Part shown: positions 1-11,687 of the stretch, in pieces | Numbering within the stretch: the first letter of the stretch is position 1 | How the letters are laid out: the number at the start of each line of letters is the position of its first letter | Assembly: GCA_036674765.1 (NCBI GenBank) | Contig: JARVKI010000055.1 | Location: 62,001 to 126,000, forward strand | Length of the DNA stretch: 64,000 bases | DNA from: Seiridium cupressi | Taxonomy: Eukaryota > Ascomycota > Sordariomycetes > Amphisphaeriales > Sporocadaceae | Direction: 5' to 3' | The notes under the pieces: generated by a model | What the model was told of the DNA's origin: nothing | Seen by the model: only the letters and a program-made list of their open reading frames with translations | Database searches by the model: none | Position numbers and translations under genes: made by a program

Positions 1-692
1 ACATCCCCGTCTTCTTCTCCGAGTACGGCTGCAACAACATCCGCCCTCGTACCTTCACCAACGTCCCTGTTCTCTACGGCGACGAGATGGCGGAGCTCAG
101 CGGTGGTCTCGTCTACGAATACAGCGAGGAGACTGATGCCTATGGTGTCGTCGCAATCAACAGTACCACCGAGATCACTCTGCTGCAAGACTTCGAGTAC
201 TTGATGGAGGAATTCCTCAAGATCGACTCTTCTGCCCGCATGGAGCTCAACACCACCGCCGAGTCTGCTGCCACCACCAGCTGTGCCGCCTCGCTCATCT
301 CTGAATCGACCTTCCTGGCTGACTGGAGCCTGCCCGACCGTCCCAGCGGAGGTGATGACCTCGTCACCAGCGGTCTCGGCTCCAGCGCTACCGTCTCTGT
401 CGGTAGCTTGGTCAGTGTCACCGCTACCACCATGCCCGCCACCGTCTACAACTACACTGGTGCCGAAGTCACTGGCTTGGCCCTCGTATCCCTTGGATGC
501 GCTGATGTCAACTACCCTGGCCTCATTGCCACATACACCGCTACTGCTGAGGAATGCTCCTACGCCACTTCAACCGGCGGCACAAACAGCACAGACAGCA
601 GCGCTGCGCACCGGGTTGGTACCGACTCTGGTCTGGTTGCCATGATGGCTGCCGTCCTAAGCGGTATCGTCGGTGGTGTTCTGTTACTGTAG
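1..692 (+). CDS. GH72 beta-1,3-glucanosyltransferase (Gel/Gas family), 3' part
   Basis: Partial gene whose 5' end lies before the window; the reading frame starts at base 3. Gel/Gas enzymes cut internal beta-1,3-glucan bonds and rejoin the ends, lengthening wall glucan at the outer face of the plasma membrane. The first visible residues contain FFSEYGCN, the GH72 motif whose Glu (codon at 21-23) is the catalytic nucleophile, followed by the conserved run NNIRPRTF and, further on, MAELSGGLVYEY. After the catalytic domain comes a Ser/Thr-rich stretch with a few Cys and then a hydrophobic C-terminus ending in LSGIVGGVLLL, which looks like a GPI-anchor signal. I see no compact Cys-rich CBM43 box, so it resembles the Gel1 subgroup rather than the Gas1/Gel4 subgroup. 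No intron is visible in this part. Confidence 0.92.
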   Translation, partial: IPVFFSEYGCNNIRPRTFTNVPVLYGDEMAELSGGLVYEYSEETDAYGVVAINSTTEITLLQDFEYLMEEFLKIDSSARMELNTTAESAATTSCAASLISESTFLADWSLPDRPSGGDDLVTSGLGSSATVSVGSLVSVTATTMPATVYNYTGAEVTGLALVSLGCADVNYPGLIATYTATAEECSYATSTGGTNSTDSSAAHRVGTDSGLVAMMAAVLSGIVGGVLLL

Positions 693-2485
693 ATTTGAGC
701 GGGCGGACTAAAGCGTTTTAATGTCGACATGGTTATATAGTATATATGTATACTTGGTTGGATAGATATCCTTAAGCATCTTTCTTTCTGATTGTGTAGA
801 GAGCCAATCACTATTTCATTCTTTCACCACACTTGTATTAATAACCAACTCTTGATAAATGCCTTTGACCTCGTCTCGAAGTATGTTTGTGGCGCACTGT
901 GACCTGCCAGGTTTCTGAAGCTTCAAGTATAGTACTTCGAGGAGAGGATGAAAAACGACATGATAAAATACAGCTAAATATCGAGCGTATACACGCCAGC
1001 ATAACTTCGATGTTATAGGCGACATACTTGCTGCACACATGGACCCTTTTCCAGGAAACCAATTTGTCAATATGTGACAAGGTGTGTTCTTGGACAGCAT
1101 AACAACCTTCTTATCATGGACTAGATCGTCTTGTCCAAAGATTTTATTACACATCCAACTCTGCTGGCAATATGATTAATATTCTTTATGGCCACCCTCT
1201 AATTTCACTGACTTTTCTTTCTAGGAAAAGGAAAGATTTAGCTCTTCTACTCACAGGTCGACAATCCCCTGAAGATCATGCCTCAATGTATGCGGTGGCT
1301 TCAGATCCATGGTATCAAGGCAACGTCGTTGTTAAACCCTGCGACACCATGTCTTCCCCTATAGACATGGAAAATTCGACCGGCCCTTGAACTAGAGTTG
1401 AGGTTGACTACTACCGCAGCGATGAAGTCCCCTCGGTGACCTTCCCCTACCCGGAACCGAGAAGAAGGATCGCCACCCTGACGAGTACCCAACATCAACC
1501 CCACGCCGTCCGACCACCAGACATTGATGGCATCAGCAAATTCCCCGCCCTCAAGCCCAACGAGGATGTTTTCCCCCTCCAAGTATCGTATACGAGCTCT
1601 CTATCCCACCGGTCGGCCCCAATGTGTCGACCATTTGTAGTCTTCGTTACTTCCTAACGGGACCCACTCGCACAACGCGCGTCCCATTCCCCCCAGCCGG
1701 AGCCCTCCCTACCTGCGACGCATTTGTACGCAATAGTGCCCGCCATGGGGGAGCTGGTCGTTCTTTACGCGTCGGCAATACTCCGCGCTTACAACGTGAA
1801 ACGAGACGTATCCGCCTGAATACGTCGCGGACGACCAAGTGATCGCCGCGGATATTGAAACGTCCGGACGGACCATTAGCCAGGCGACTGCACAGGTGTC
1901 TAGACGGCGATGATCCAGCGTTTCTGCGAAGGGCGATTCTGATGCGCGTCGTGGGGCCGTGTTGCGTTGTCGAGGCGCTCGTTGTGTACGATGCCCATGA
2001 TGTTGATCCCAATCGGGTAACATGCATGGTTTTGGGTAAACGCCGGCTTTGCTCTTCGATGGTGGTTCTTAGGAGGATGCTAGAATGGATCTTCATGGCT
2101 CTGTTGATATTCTAATTGATCAAGGGAAACATTAGATGCAAGACTCGGAAATGTCAAGTATTTGTGCGGATGGACCAAGCTGCGATTTAATGATAGTTTG
2201 TCCCCCAAGCTTGGATAGGCGGCTTATTGAACGTGTCAAGCCGTAGTATCTGTCTGATGTCGACTTACAGCATCGATCACATTGAGCATGCATAAGATTC
2301 TGAAGGGGAAGCAACAGATTTTGCGGCGTTAGGGTAGGTCCGACTTGATCGTGTAGTATTTGTTGGGTTCCATCACCGGAGTCATGACTTCCAAAGGGGT
2401 TCTTAGGGGGCTTTGTGTTCCCGTTGCGAGAAGGGTTTACTTATAGATGTTGTGAGCTCGAAGATACTACGAGTGTCACACACAT

Positions 2486-2520
<35 letters not shown>

Positions 2521-3007
2521 AAGGAGCCGAGACGATATAGATATATCCTGGCGACAGAAAAGTGGTAGCTTACTATAAGTTCTAGTAACTAGCTGGTGCT
2601 TATTCTATCCTTGATAAGAAAGTTCTACCGCAAACTCTGGCATATTCCGTATATGGCAGGACCGTGTCGTAACACTCAGTTGTCTGAGAAACTACACCAA
2701 TATTTTATGAGCTATCGAGTGAATCTTGCGTTTCCATCATACATTGAGGCGCAGCTAGTCGGCATTTATCATATAGTAACATACAAGGACTATCAATAAT
2801 AGCATTCTATCTTACAGTCATCCTTGTTATGCCATCCGCTTCTGCATGAACGAGCGTTCCTAAACTCCTTTTCTCTAACCGATTGTAATGGAATCGCTAA
2901 TGATTGGATTTGGTCAATATATACATGGGAATAAGCGCTAATTGTATCAGAAGGCTCGATCATCGAGCTTCGTTTTCTCAGCTATGTTGCTTCCGGCAAA
3001 GTGATTG
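693..3007. other. intergenic spacer, 2.3 kb
   Basis: This stretch separates two converging genes and holds the 3' flank of both. Short open frames occur on both strands between about 1170 and 2115, where the DNA is more GC-rich, but none continues past about 150 residues or shows a motif I recognise. They may be remnants of a decayed gene. A (CA)n(GA)n microsatellite lies at 2477-2523. Confidence 0.5.
2477..2523. repeat. (CA)n followed by (GA)n microsatellite
   Basis: About 26 bases of nearly pure CA dinucleotide repeat, with one T interruption, run directly into about 20 bases of GA repeat. This compound simple repeat lies in the intergenic spacer and is likely length-polymorphic. Confidence 0.9.
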
Positions 3008-4548
3008 TTACCTCAGTGGCCACTGATCTGGTCGTCTCCGGGGTGGAGGTGATAAGCCCTCCTCCTGTTCAATCGCTATGCCTGAGAACGAATGTCGTAC
3101 CCCATCATTGTCAGAATCCAAACTTTGCCCGGTACGAGGCCCGTAACCTGCTGAGTCCCCATTGCCGCTTGTAAGCCATCGTTCCGACCGCGGCGATAAT
3201 GGTATTGCGCGTTCTTCATCCAACGACGATAGCGATTGGCCTGTCCCCAGTCTCTTCCACGACTCAGGCGGCACCCATGTTCCTTGTGGTTCTTCTGGGA
3301 TTTCCTTTAACACAATTCTTTCGGACCCTTTCCTGACTAGTTCCATTTTCACACCTGCAGATGAGCGCCTCGAGTGCCGTTTGCTGCTTCCTAATATGGT
3401 GCTCTGTCGTTCCGATGAAGAGCCCAACTTCTTTGAGGTCAATGATGTTTGAATCTCTTTGATCATAGTTCGGAGGATAGGTATGCACTGGACGATAATG
3501 GTGCCGGTGATTTCGGATGAATACCAGACTTGCGATAATGCGTTTCGCCCTGACGGAAAATACTTGTTAGTGACCGCTACCACTTGTATATTATACGCCC
3601 AATTGGCTTACAGATGTAATAAGGGTCGCGCTCGTTGCCGTCGTCCTTCCAGCTGACACGGACGGCTGCAACTATAGCGACTCTATTAAAGAAAAAAAAA
3701 TCAGCAACCAGTGTAGTAATATCGTGTTCGGATGTTGCGAACTTACATCATGCCTAGACTGAGGGCAACGCAGAGACCGATCTTCTCGACCCTGCGCATT
3801 TCTAGGCCACGGGTGATGAACCATGGGAAGGTTGAAAAGATAAAGTCCATAATGATATTGTAGACTGAGGTCATAGTCAGCCCGAGTTCCCATCGAATCC
3901 CCCGTCAATGCTCACCGTTTCCGCCTTCCTTGAATCCATCGCGGAAGTTCGAGTCGATGCAAAAGTCGAGCCGATACCAAACGTCATAACTGGATTTGCC
4001 GCAGATTTTGGCCCACTGTAGGATGACTTTGCTAATCATCCACGAGTTCATAGTGGCAATACAGAACCAGAGAATCCATTGCTGCCAGCGATTGCATAAC
4101 CTTAACAGCGTCACGGCGAATGCAGTTTTAGTGAGTGCCTGGCCAATGAGGGTGCCGCAGGATGAGATGTTGATAAGTATGTGCATGCGATCGTCCCATT
4201 TTTGCGTCGAGTCCGTCAAGATATAGCCGGTTGCAAATTCATAGACAATCAATGTGTTATTCGCTAAGAGGACAGACTGGCAGGTGTCAGTGTTGGTCAG
4301 AGTGTGTGCGGATCGCCAGCAACAGGGCCAATGCCACAAGTGGTAAAACATACCCATGAAACTAAAAGAATGTAATCGTCGTACCACAGTCCGTGTCGAC
4401 GTATGACTTTGCACCAGAGCCGCATCCCAAGAAAAATTGTCGCGGCAGCGAAAAGAGTCCATAGTCCAGCATTGAGCTCACTCCAAGGATTGACATAGGT
4501 GAAGACGGTTTCATCATCGTCGTCGTCCCGGCGAAGAAATGAAGTCAT
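3008..4548 (-). CDS. fungal rhodopsin-like seven-helix integral membrane protein
   Basis: Five exons on the minus strand: 4548-4354, 4276-3916, 3864-3747, 3682-3612 and 3549-3008, with introns of 49-78 bp that all have GT...AG borders. Together they give 428 residues in one frame. The protein has seven hydrophobic segments in the first 300 or so residues, including the family motifs WYDDY after helix 1, ITRGLEMRRVEKIG between helices 5 and 6, and SLGMM in helix 6. This is the pattern of the fungal rhodopsin domain shared with Pth11-like receptors, although the extracellular CFEM domain of true Pth11 is missing. The tail of about 150 residues is hydrophilic, rich in Ser, Arg and Pro, and probably cytoplasmic. 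The ligand and role are unknown. I start at ATG 4548; an in-frame GTG six bases upstream is less likely. Confidence 0.85.
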
Positions 4549-6863
4549 GGTCACATCTCTGGTGCCGAACGCGCCTCGAGTGACTACACGGAAGGAACAG
4601 TGCCACGGGCGACGGTTGAAACAGAAAGATGAGCAAGGCGGTTCGACCTTGAGAGACGCAGAACCGAGATTGAAGAGGCATCAGAGCCTGCATCCCTGCC
4701 CGTTTAATATATTGGTAGGAGGCGTCATCTTGGTTCGCCAAGAATGGAGGGTACAGGGAATCTGCTGTTCTTGGTGACCCCCCTGGACCCGGGGTGGAGG
4801 CATCACATTCCCGCCAGGGATATGAAACTTTCTCCACCATACAGAGTTCGCGGACCGTTAGCCAATGGGACAATACATCACACCTTTGGACCTCAGTTCC
4901 GATGGTGGATTTCAATGAATATAGACTGCTGTCAAAAGCAACTGCCGGAGGGGCGGACCAGTGACTTGTTAGTGAGGGGAAGACAGCTCAAGTAGGGACG
5001 TGATGCCATTTGAGTGGACAGGTTCAGACGCAGACTTCCGACCAGTGGTTCGATCTTGCAGATAGACGGCTCCTATACGCGCGGCGTCTGTGCACAAGAA
5101 GAAAAGACACAAAGACACATTTGTCTGTGCGCTACATGGCTGTGACGGGCGTAGGTGCCTCGGGTACCTGACGTTCTAGCGTTCTAGAATCCCACGCCGT
5201 GGAAGCGGAATCCTCCATGCGGCTCGTAATTACCACCACGCCAAACCAGCCGTGTCTCGCTCGTTTCCCGGCTCAGTACAGGTCTGGAGAGTTGCAGAAT
5301 CTGAGCGGTCTCAGGTTGGAAATAACTGCAACCCGACGTCCATCGTCCGAACATTCACGACATGGTGGGACAACGTGGGTGACAGAACCTTCTCTGTAAA
5401 ATTCCCGGAACTTTACTGAAACGAGACAGAGGGCCCCTCACGTTGGGACGACTTCTATTCGGTCGGCCGCAGCACTCGACCCTCTCGAGACGGGCGAGTA
5501 AGAGCCCACATGGTGCACATGGTGCACATGGATTGCGGGGAATTAAGACCCGGCAGCCTGGACGGGGATATAAACGAGAACTATTCCGCGTGTAAGAAGC
5601 GAGAGGGAACGGCACGCCCATTGGTGAGCCAATGGTAGCACTAATCAGGACACCAAGGCCGGACCTCATATGCCCCTGCACGAAATCGGCCCAGGCCTTT
5701 TAGCTCCGAGACGCGTTTTCGAGGGCGCCCGATCTGCTGTGACTGGCTCCAGAGAAGACTGGGAAGACTCACGAGATCAGTAAACGAGCTTCTCCTCACG
5801 TACCTCCCCCGCAAGTCGAACATGACCGGAGTTGTCTCTCGCCGCGCAAACGACCGCATGAGCACGAAAAGGCGATTGCGGAATCTCACCAGGAGCTCGT
5901 GGTGCCACGCCGCCGGGCCCTGGTTAGACCAGCTGGGGCCTGTCACAGCTATATCGGAAAATTGGAGATCCAGCAAGGGAAATCTTGCGATAGCGGGGCA
6001 GCGCACTATCGATGGCGACAAGAACGCCGCAGTACGCAGCCTTGGCCAAATGAAGAGGACAAATGTGGTCATTGGCACGTGGACAGCAGAACAGAAAGAA
6101 GGGGGCCCGTTGGATGGGTCGACACAGAGATCACAGTTTCGCAACTAAAGTATGGGCCCATGCCCTCAAAGTGCGCAAGTTGTGGCTGTGACTGCTCGGA
6201 TCAGTTTCACCGGCACCGGTCAAGGGTCTGGCAGTACAAACATAATCCTTGGTTGCAGCGAGAAAGAGGCGCAATCGGGTCACTCAGCGAAAAGAGCATG
6301 TGATACGCGATGCTACCCAAGAAATCATCTCGGTTATGTATGCTGATGCTTGGTGAGCCTCGATAATCTAACTTACATAGGGCCGTAGGATTCTGACGTG
6401 CACCATGCGCACAGGCAATCGGATAGCATCGCAATTGGTTGCAGCAGCAGTATATTCCTTTTCCACTGTTCAATGTTACTGTGACTACAATTTAGGAAAC
6501 CCAGTTCGGAATGCTTCGATGTGATCAACTCCCTTCATCAGTTTACTCGCCATATTCGATGCGACCCCCATTTCGCGGGTAACACTGCGACCGCGTCCGA
6601 AGCCAGGTGCATGATGGAATTCGAGAGAAGTCGTGTGCAACAGCGCAATAGCAAGATGAAGATTGTGCTGGAGATTGAGTGCTAGTACCTCAATTTGCAA
6701 TTGTGTTCATCGGCCACCTCCGTAACACGACACGCCGTCATTCTGAATCATAAGCAATCGACGTGTTTTCTTATTTTCACATGTGTGGAACCACAACCAA
6801 CTTATGAGGTATCTGCTGAGACGGCAAACTCCAATAGTCTCGTTTCACCAAAGTAGATCATCC
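4549..6863. other. intergenic spacer, 2.3 kb
   Basis: This contains the promoter of the rhodopsin-like gene (minus strand) and of the acetyltransferase (plus strand). Overlapping open frames on both strands between 5350 and 6300 lack recognisable motifs, and their number on both strands suggests chance in GC-rich DNA. A 9-bp tandem repeat sits at 5507-5533. Confidence 0.45.
5507..5533. repeat. 9-bp tandem repeat, three copies
   Basis: Two perfect copies of CACATGGTG are followed by a third copy with two changed bases. The unit contains CACATG and overlapping GTGCAC, so it also forms clustered E-box-like words; no function is shown. Confidence 0.75.
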
Positions 6864-7553
6864 ATGACTTCCACAATCGCAAACGTTTCCGTACACTCAG
6901 CCACAAAAGATGACCTCGATGCCTTGGTCAAGATTCAGTTCGCGGCGCTTGGGCAATTCGGCCCAGAGCCACTCGTTTCTGGCAATGACACCCCTGAGAA
7001 CCGGTCAATCATGACAAAACGTCATGCCCAACACATGGACGCAAATCCTGAGCTGGTAATCGCCAAAGCGCAGCTAGTAGACGGCAAGATCGCCGGGTTC
7101 TGCATGTTCTATTTTCCGGGCCAGGGTGACGCCGGTCCTGAGCAGGAAAGGACCCCAACACCGTTGCGGCCTCTCAGCGTCGATCCGGCTTGGACACAGA
7201 TCAGTGTTGAGGCGCCATGGATCGAGGAAGCAGAACGGCGGAGGAAGGCGGAGAGCTTCTTGAGGTTCATTCATCAAGAAGTCCAGAAACATGTTGGTGG
7301 AAGGAAATGCGCCTATGTGAGGTACATGTGCGTCGATCTGTCGTTCCAGCGTCAGGGCATCGGCACGGCGCTGATGATGTGGGCTTGTGTGAAACTTGAC
7401 AAGCTCAAGCTGGATGCGTACTTGGAAGCCTCTCCCGCCGGGGAAGGACTGTACAGGCAATTTGGCTTTGAGATCATCGGGCATTCGAAGGGTGACTTCG
7501 AGGACGGATTGGCGGTTGAGTACTCGCATATGTGGAGGATGGCCAATTCATGA
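6864..7553 (+). CDS. GNAT-family N-acetyltransferase
   Basis: Single-exon gene giving 229 residues from ATG 6864. The GNAT fold transfers the acetyl group of acetyl-CoA to an amine; the substrate here cannot be told. The N-terminus SVHSATKDDLDALVKIQF is the usual first strand and helix of the fold. The acetyl-CoA pyrophosphate-binding loop is seen as QRQGIGTALM (Q/R-x-x-G-x-G/A), followed by LEASPAGEGLYRQFGFE, the typical C-terminal part in which a Tyr and the YRQFGF strand close the active site. An in-frame ATG at 6804 would add 20 residues rich in Arg and hydrophobics that could act as a mitochondrial targeting sequence; the shorter start matches the family better. It resembles the many small, single-domain fungal GNAT proteins of unknown substrate. 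Confidence 0.85.
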   Translation: MTSTIANVSVHSATKDDLDALVKIQFAALGQFGPEPLVSGNDTPENRSIMTKRHAQHMDANPELVIAKAQLVDGKIAGFCMFYFPGQGDAGPEQERTPTPLRPLSVDPAWTQISVEAPWIEEAERRRKAESFLRFIHQEVQKHVGGRKCAYVRYMCVDLSFQRQGIGTALMMWACVKLDKLKLDAYLEASPAGEGLYRQFGFEIIGHSKGDFEDGLAVEYSHMWRMANS

Positions 7554-7647
7554 TGGTCACAATGTTCTAGTGACTCTCAGGTAATATGCACACCATGTTG
7601 GTTCCAGGGGAAAAGCCATTGCTATAAGTTATATTGGAAGGCCACTT

Positions 7648-9300
7648 TCAACAGCCATCCAATATCTTTTCGAGAGCCCCCCGATCGTCCCATTTATCAC
7701 CCTGTATGATCTTCAAACCTAGTAAGCGGCATAGCGACATACCGTCGTCTGTCACAGATCCTATGTCCGAGCCGATAATGTGTCCTAATATATTACGATA
7801 GACTGACCCAACGAATCGCTGAGAGTAGCTGGTGTGGTGCACGTTGTTTGCGACTTGGACGAGCCGAGAAATCAAGCAGATCCAAATCAAGACCGGCTTC
7901 ATATTTCGAATCAGGTCAAGCTCCGGGAGTAAATTAGGATCAATTGTCGACCAGAGCCTCTGCTGTCTCTGAATCTCAGTATGCATGAGCTTTAGATGTT
8001 GACCCAGCAGCGCCAGGAGCACAGCACATCCTTGCAGTACCAGTAGCAGGATCTCACCCCTGCTCCCCAAGGTACAAGAGCGTTACAATACGCAAGATGC
8101 GCTCAAATCGCTTATTTGTAGTCAATGTAGGGCTATCAAAGGCCTTGTCATCTATCGGGAGATACCGCCTAAATAACAGACCGCGGACTATCATGGATGC
8201 ATAAGCGGAATCATCATCGTCATCCCGGAGTGGTTCGGAAACTGAGAGCAAACTGTGGCGGATGACATTGAATTCTTCTAGAACTTACCATGGATCTAAT
8301 TTGATGTTACAGCTCTTCCGGGCTATAGCCCAGTTCTGGTGAATACTGCCACAGATGTGATGTTTTCGATGAACTGCCAGGATGCTTTGCAGGCCAACAG
8401 GCGAGACTGGATCGTCTGCCTTATGAACTTCCATCGTTCATCACTCAAGACGATGGGCAGCCGGGCATAGCGCCTTACAACGGGGTTGTACGGAGACGAT
8501 GTTGTAGTTACAGCGCCGCACTGAGACGTCTGCCTTGTACACTGCACCGGCGGTAACGCCAGGCAGTGGCCAATTCCTCCGTTCATGCGCAAAAGATACT
8601 TCGGAGCTTTCATGGCCATTTGCCAGTGAATAGCTTGGCCTAGATAGCCCTGATAGCAACTTCGTATAAGACGTCGAATTATGAAACATCACAAGAGTCT
8701 CACTGCTAGCAAGCCCATTACTATGACGCATTCGATGATGCTTACATTGAACATAGAGTCGTTGCTATTCTTTCCAACACGTTCATGGTAAGACTGCACA
8801 GACGACCTAGCAGCCCAATCATCTCGGATGAATAGCCGTGCCCGTTCTCAATACGATCATAGATGATACCAACACCAATCATGACATCGAGTAAGAGGGG
8901 GTCTTTCACCACCACCACTGGTAGTTCTCCGTTGTTCTCATTGGGTTGTAAGTAAGAACGCCGTAGTCGTCGAGTGGGAACTTCTTGGGTGGGGACCCCA
9001 CGGAGGCAATACACAGAAACTTCTTGTTCCTGTCTAAGAGGTGTCGGGTAAAATTGATGGTTGACTAGGTGGGGGAGGTTTTTGAAAACAACAAATTTCA
9101 TGGGCCCATGGTCCCAGTCTTCGTATTCCGATTTCGCCATACATTCTTCCTAACCACGTGACAAGAACAGCTCGAAAAGTCATGTTCCGCCAGTGGTGAC
9201 CTGACTGCCACTTCCCGGTCCTTGAGACAGATTTCAACCTTGACGATTGCTGATTTTGTAGCAGAGAAAGTTGTCCCCGAGGCATGGAATTTCACCCGCG
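7648..9300 (-). pseudogene. frameshifted fungal-specific transcription factor domain gene (likely pseudogene)
   Basis: Minus strand. Successive open pieces line up with the pattern of Fungal_trans_2-type regulators but fall in different frames. From 9140 down, KDPLLLDVMIGVGIIYDR resembles the segment near the start of that domain. Near 8798 the better-matching frame changes: SYHERVGKNSNDSMFNVSI, then a plausible 54-bp intron, then GYLGQAIHWQMAMKAP and LLRMNGGIGH, matching the family's (W-x-x-H-M-x-G-L-x-x-M-V-x-x-R-G-G) region. A second local frame change near 8540 splits YKADVS from GAVTTTSSPY. The C-terminal parts (RIVTLLYLGE, and GDKWDDRGALEKILDGC ending at 7648) fit the end of the family. 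HVVRKNVWRNRN near 9150 may be the N-terminal basic segment. I cannot exclude unusual splicing or sequencing errors. Confidence 0.45.
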
Positions 9301-11440
9301 CCACCCGTCTTCCACCCTATAGCGAATTGTCAGACATGAACTTGACATCGTATTTGTATGGACCAGGCGTTGTTTTTTTTCGAAGTATTTTTCGACCCTC
9401 AATTTTTGCGGGTGAAGTATTAATGACCTCTGTGCCATTGTGCTTCTCCTTCGACGTCTTCGTGCCCCTTTTACTTGATAACATCGCTCCATCCTGAATA
9501 GTGGAATCTTGATACTCCATGATGTTTGAGCTAGCTTGGAGCCAAGATGATATTGCCGAATGGCATCCCAACTTTATCGAGATAGGCCAGCTCCGGGTCG
9601 GTTCGTGAGAAGAGAAACGAGAAGTCCTGTCACCACAAGTTGATCGCCTTGGGTGCAGGCCATCGGCCAGATCCCATATTTCTACGGCAATACTAAAATA
9701 AAGAGCCACCTACTTAAGACACCGAAAGATCCTTCGATGCCATGACGCATTATTGAGTGTCCGCTATGGAGTAACTATATTCGGCTACGCTAGCCCTTTC
9801 TCAGCAATGTTTCCCAATATGGATGACTATAGATGCGGATCACCGAACTGACTAATCAGGATTCTCACTGAGCCGTCGTGTTTGAGAGTGGAGAAGAGGT
9901 AAGCATTGTGCACATGGTGATCAACGATTGGGCCCTGACCGTGAGGTAAGACGATGCCGATAGTCCCAAGTTAGGAATCGGAACGAATGAAGCGTTGCGC
10001 CAGCACCAAGACACAGTCCATGGATTCATGGAGAGATCGGTGCTTGACACAAGTGATAACAAATCCACCAGCTCGAGAATTGGTGAGCGTATGAGCATCA
10101 GATATACAGATTCATTTGAGATCACGTTTAGAGACACATGAGATGAAAATGACAAGGGTGGTCGCATTTTTGAATCGAATCATGCACACATGGAGTCAGT
10201 CGCGTGATATGCGCATCTTCAGGCGGCCGATCCTATTTACTGGCGAACTATACCTCACTAGCTAAAGCCTCGGTAATACGACCGAGGTTGGGAGGCTCTC
10301 GATGTCACTACACTAGTAACCACGACTTTCTCACCTGCAATGGCATGCCAACGCTGCAAAAAGCTTACCGTCAACATGAGAGACGTAACCGACACGCGTA
10401 AGGCTAAATTACATTCACCATAAGTGAGCTGGGAAGATAGTCTGGCCAGATATGTTCTATTTTCTGGCCGAAACGTTATCAACAACCACAATGAGATCTC
10501 GCTACGATCTAGACTTGTGTTCATTTTAATGGGAGCACATTAAGCTTCTACTCCATGGGGAAGCGTCTTGGTCCTCCAAGGCGACCCTTCAAGGTGACAA
10601 TGCTTAGATGATAGTCGCACATTGGCCACTCCCGTTCATGGTGATACTGGCCAAGCTGTGTTGGAATCACTTGGCAACGGCGGCGGAATCCATGGCCCTG
10701 GCTGGTTCGCAATCGACGGGAGCTCATCTGCAGCGACGTGCGATCCTCATTGGTGTCTAACCCCAGTCGACATTTCTCCAAAGGGGAGACTTGACGCAGT
10801 AGCCTCCTGTTTCTCAGAAGAATGTTTCTGCCATGGCTAGCTTGTTTCCTCCAGCCCCAATACCGGCGCTAGTAACGCCAGGCCTTGCAGTTGCAGATGC
10901 ATCGACATCGCAACCACGTAACCTAGAATACACCTATCGCAGACGGTCCAACAGGAATGCACCCCCAGCGAGCGAGTGCCGGTGCGTAACATAACCCCAT
11001 ACTTGTGGCCATCACTTCAAACCACACCAGCGTCATTGCCGCTCATACAAGGTCGCCGGCGATCCCACATCTTGGCCCACTTGAAGCGTCGCCAAGTCTC
11101 TTGGCCAGGCCCGAGACCAGAACCTCCGAAACAGCTCAAGATAGTCACCCAAGACTTTTGGCGAAGCACCTCTTACAATGAGACATGATGGATAAGAAGT
11201 GCTGAACTTCGCTCTCTATCCTGGGATTTCCTGGCTTTCCTCTCTCACCTTCTTTTCCCGACTATTCTCGTCCCATCCTTTCGATTCTTACTTGATAGTG
11301 CACAGGTGCACCAAGGTCGTTCTACTACTTATACCCAGGTCTGGTGATCTGTTTGTCAACACTATCTCTTACGACTACGTAATACCCGCTTTCGATCTCA
11401 ACTCGATACCGCCCCAGCGTCACCGATCACCGCCCCCAAG
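9301..11440. other. intergenic spacer, 2.1 kb
   Basis: There is an open frame of about 130 residues on the minus strand (9317-9709), rich in Lys, Thr and Ser, that might be the lost N-terminus of the neighbouring regulator remnant. Otherwise I see only short frames without motifs. The last 200 bp before the next gene are C/T-rich, as is common in fungal promoters and 5' leaders. Confidence 0.4.
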
Positions 11441-11687
11441 ATGTATGCAAGAGCCGCCATTGCCATTGTCCTCGCGACATTTGCCTCCTTCGCTGCGGCG
11501 GCCCCCTTGAACATCAACCTTGGCGCATACTCGCCTGCCTTGTAAGACCCCGGCGCCGGTAAAATCGATGGACCTGGAGGACTAATAACAGAACAGGGTA
11601 GTAGGTGATGGTGCTCTTACGTTCGAAGGTGCTGCAGAAGGCGCTGCAGCGGCCGCCGCCGAGGGCGCAGCCATTGCTAAGGCATGA
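11441..11687 (+). CDS. small secreted protein of 63 residues
   Basis: Two exons, 11441-11541 and 11597-11687, with a 55-bp intron (GTAAGA...ACAG). The first 20 or so residues are a clear signal peptide (MYARAAIAIVLATFASFAAA). The mature part begins APLNINLGAYSPALVVGDGA, which I recognise as the conserved start of a family of small secreted proteins widespread in filamentous ascomycetes. After that the protein is a short Ala/Glu/Gly-rich tail (AAEGAAAAAAEGAAIAKA) and stops. As I recall, relatives go on for another hundred residues or so, so this copy may be shortened at the C-terminus or may have a further exon I cannot see. The function of the family is unknown to me. The gene stands alone between two long spacers. 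Confidence 0.72.

Noticed and set aside
5641..6144. Minus-strand open frame of 167 residues
   Set aside because: It has no recognisable domain, and plus-strand frames overlap it with equal length. GC-rich DNA gives such frames by chance.
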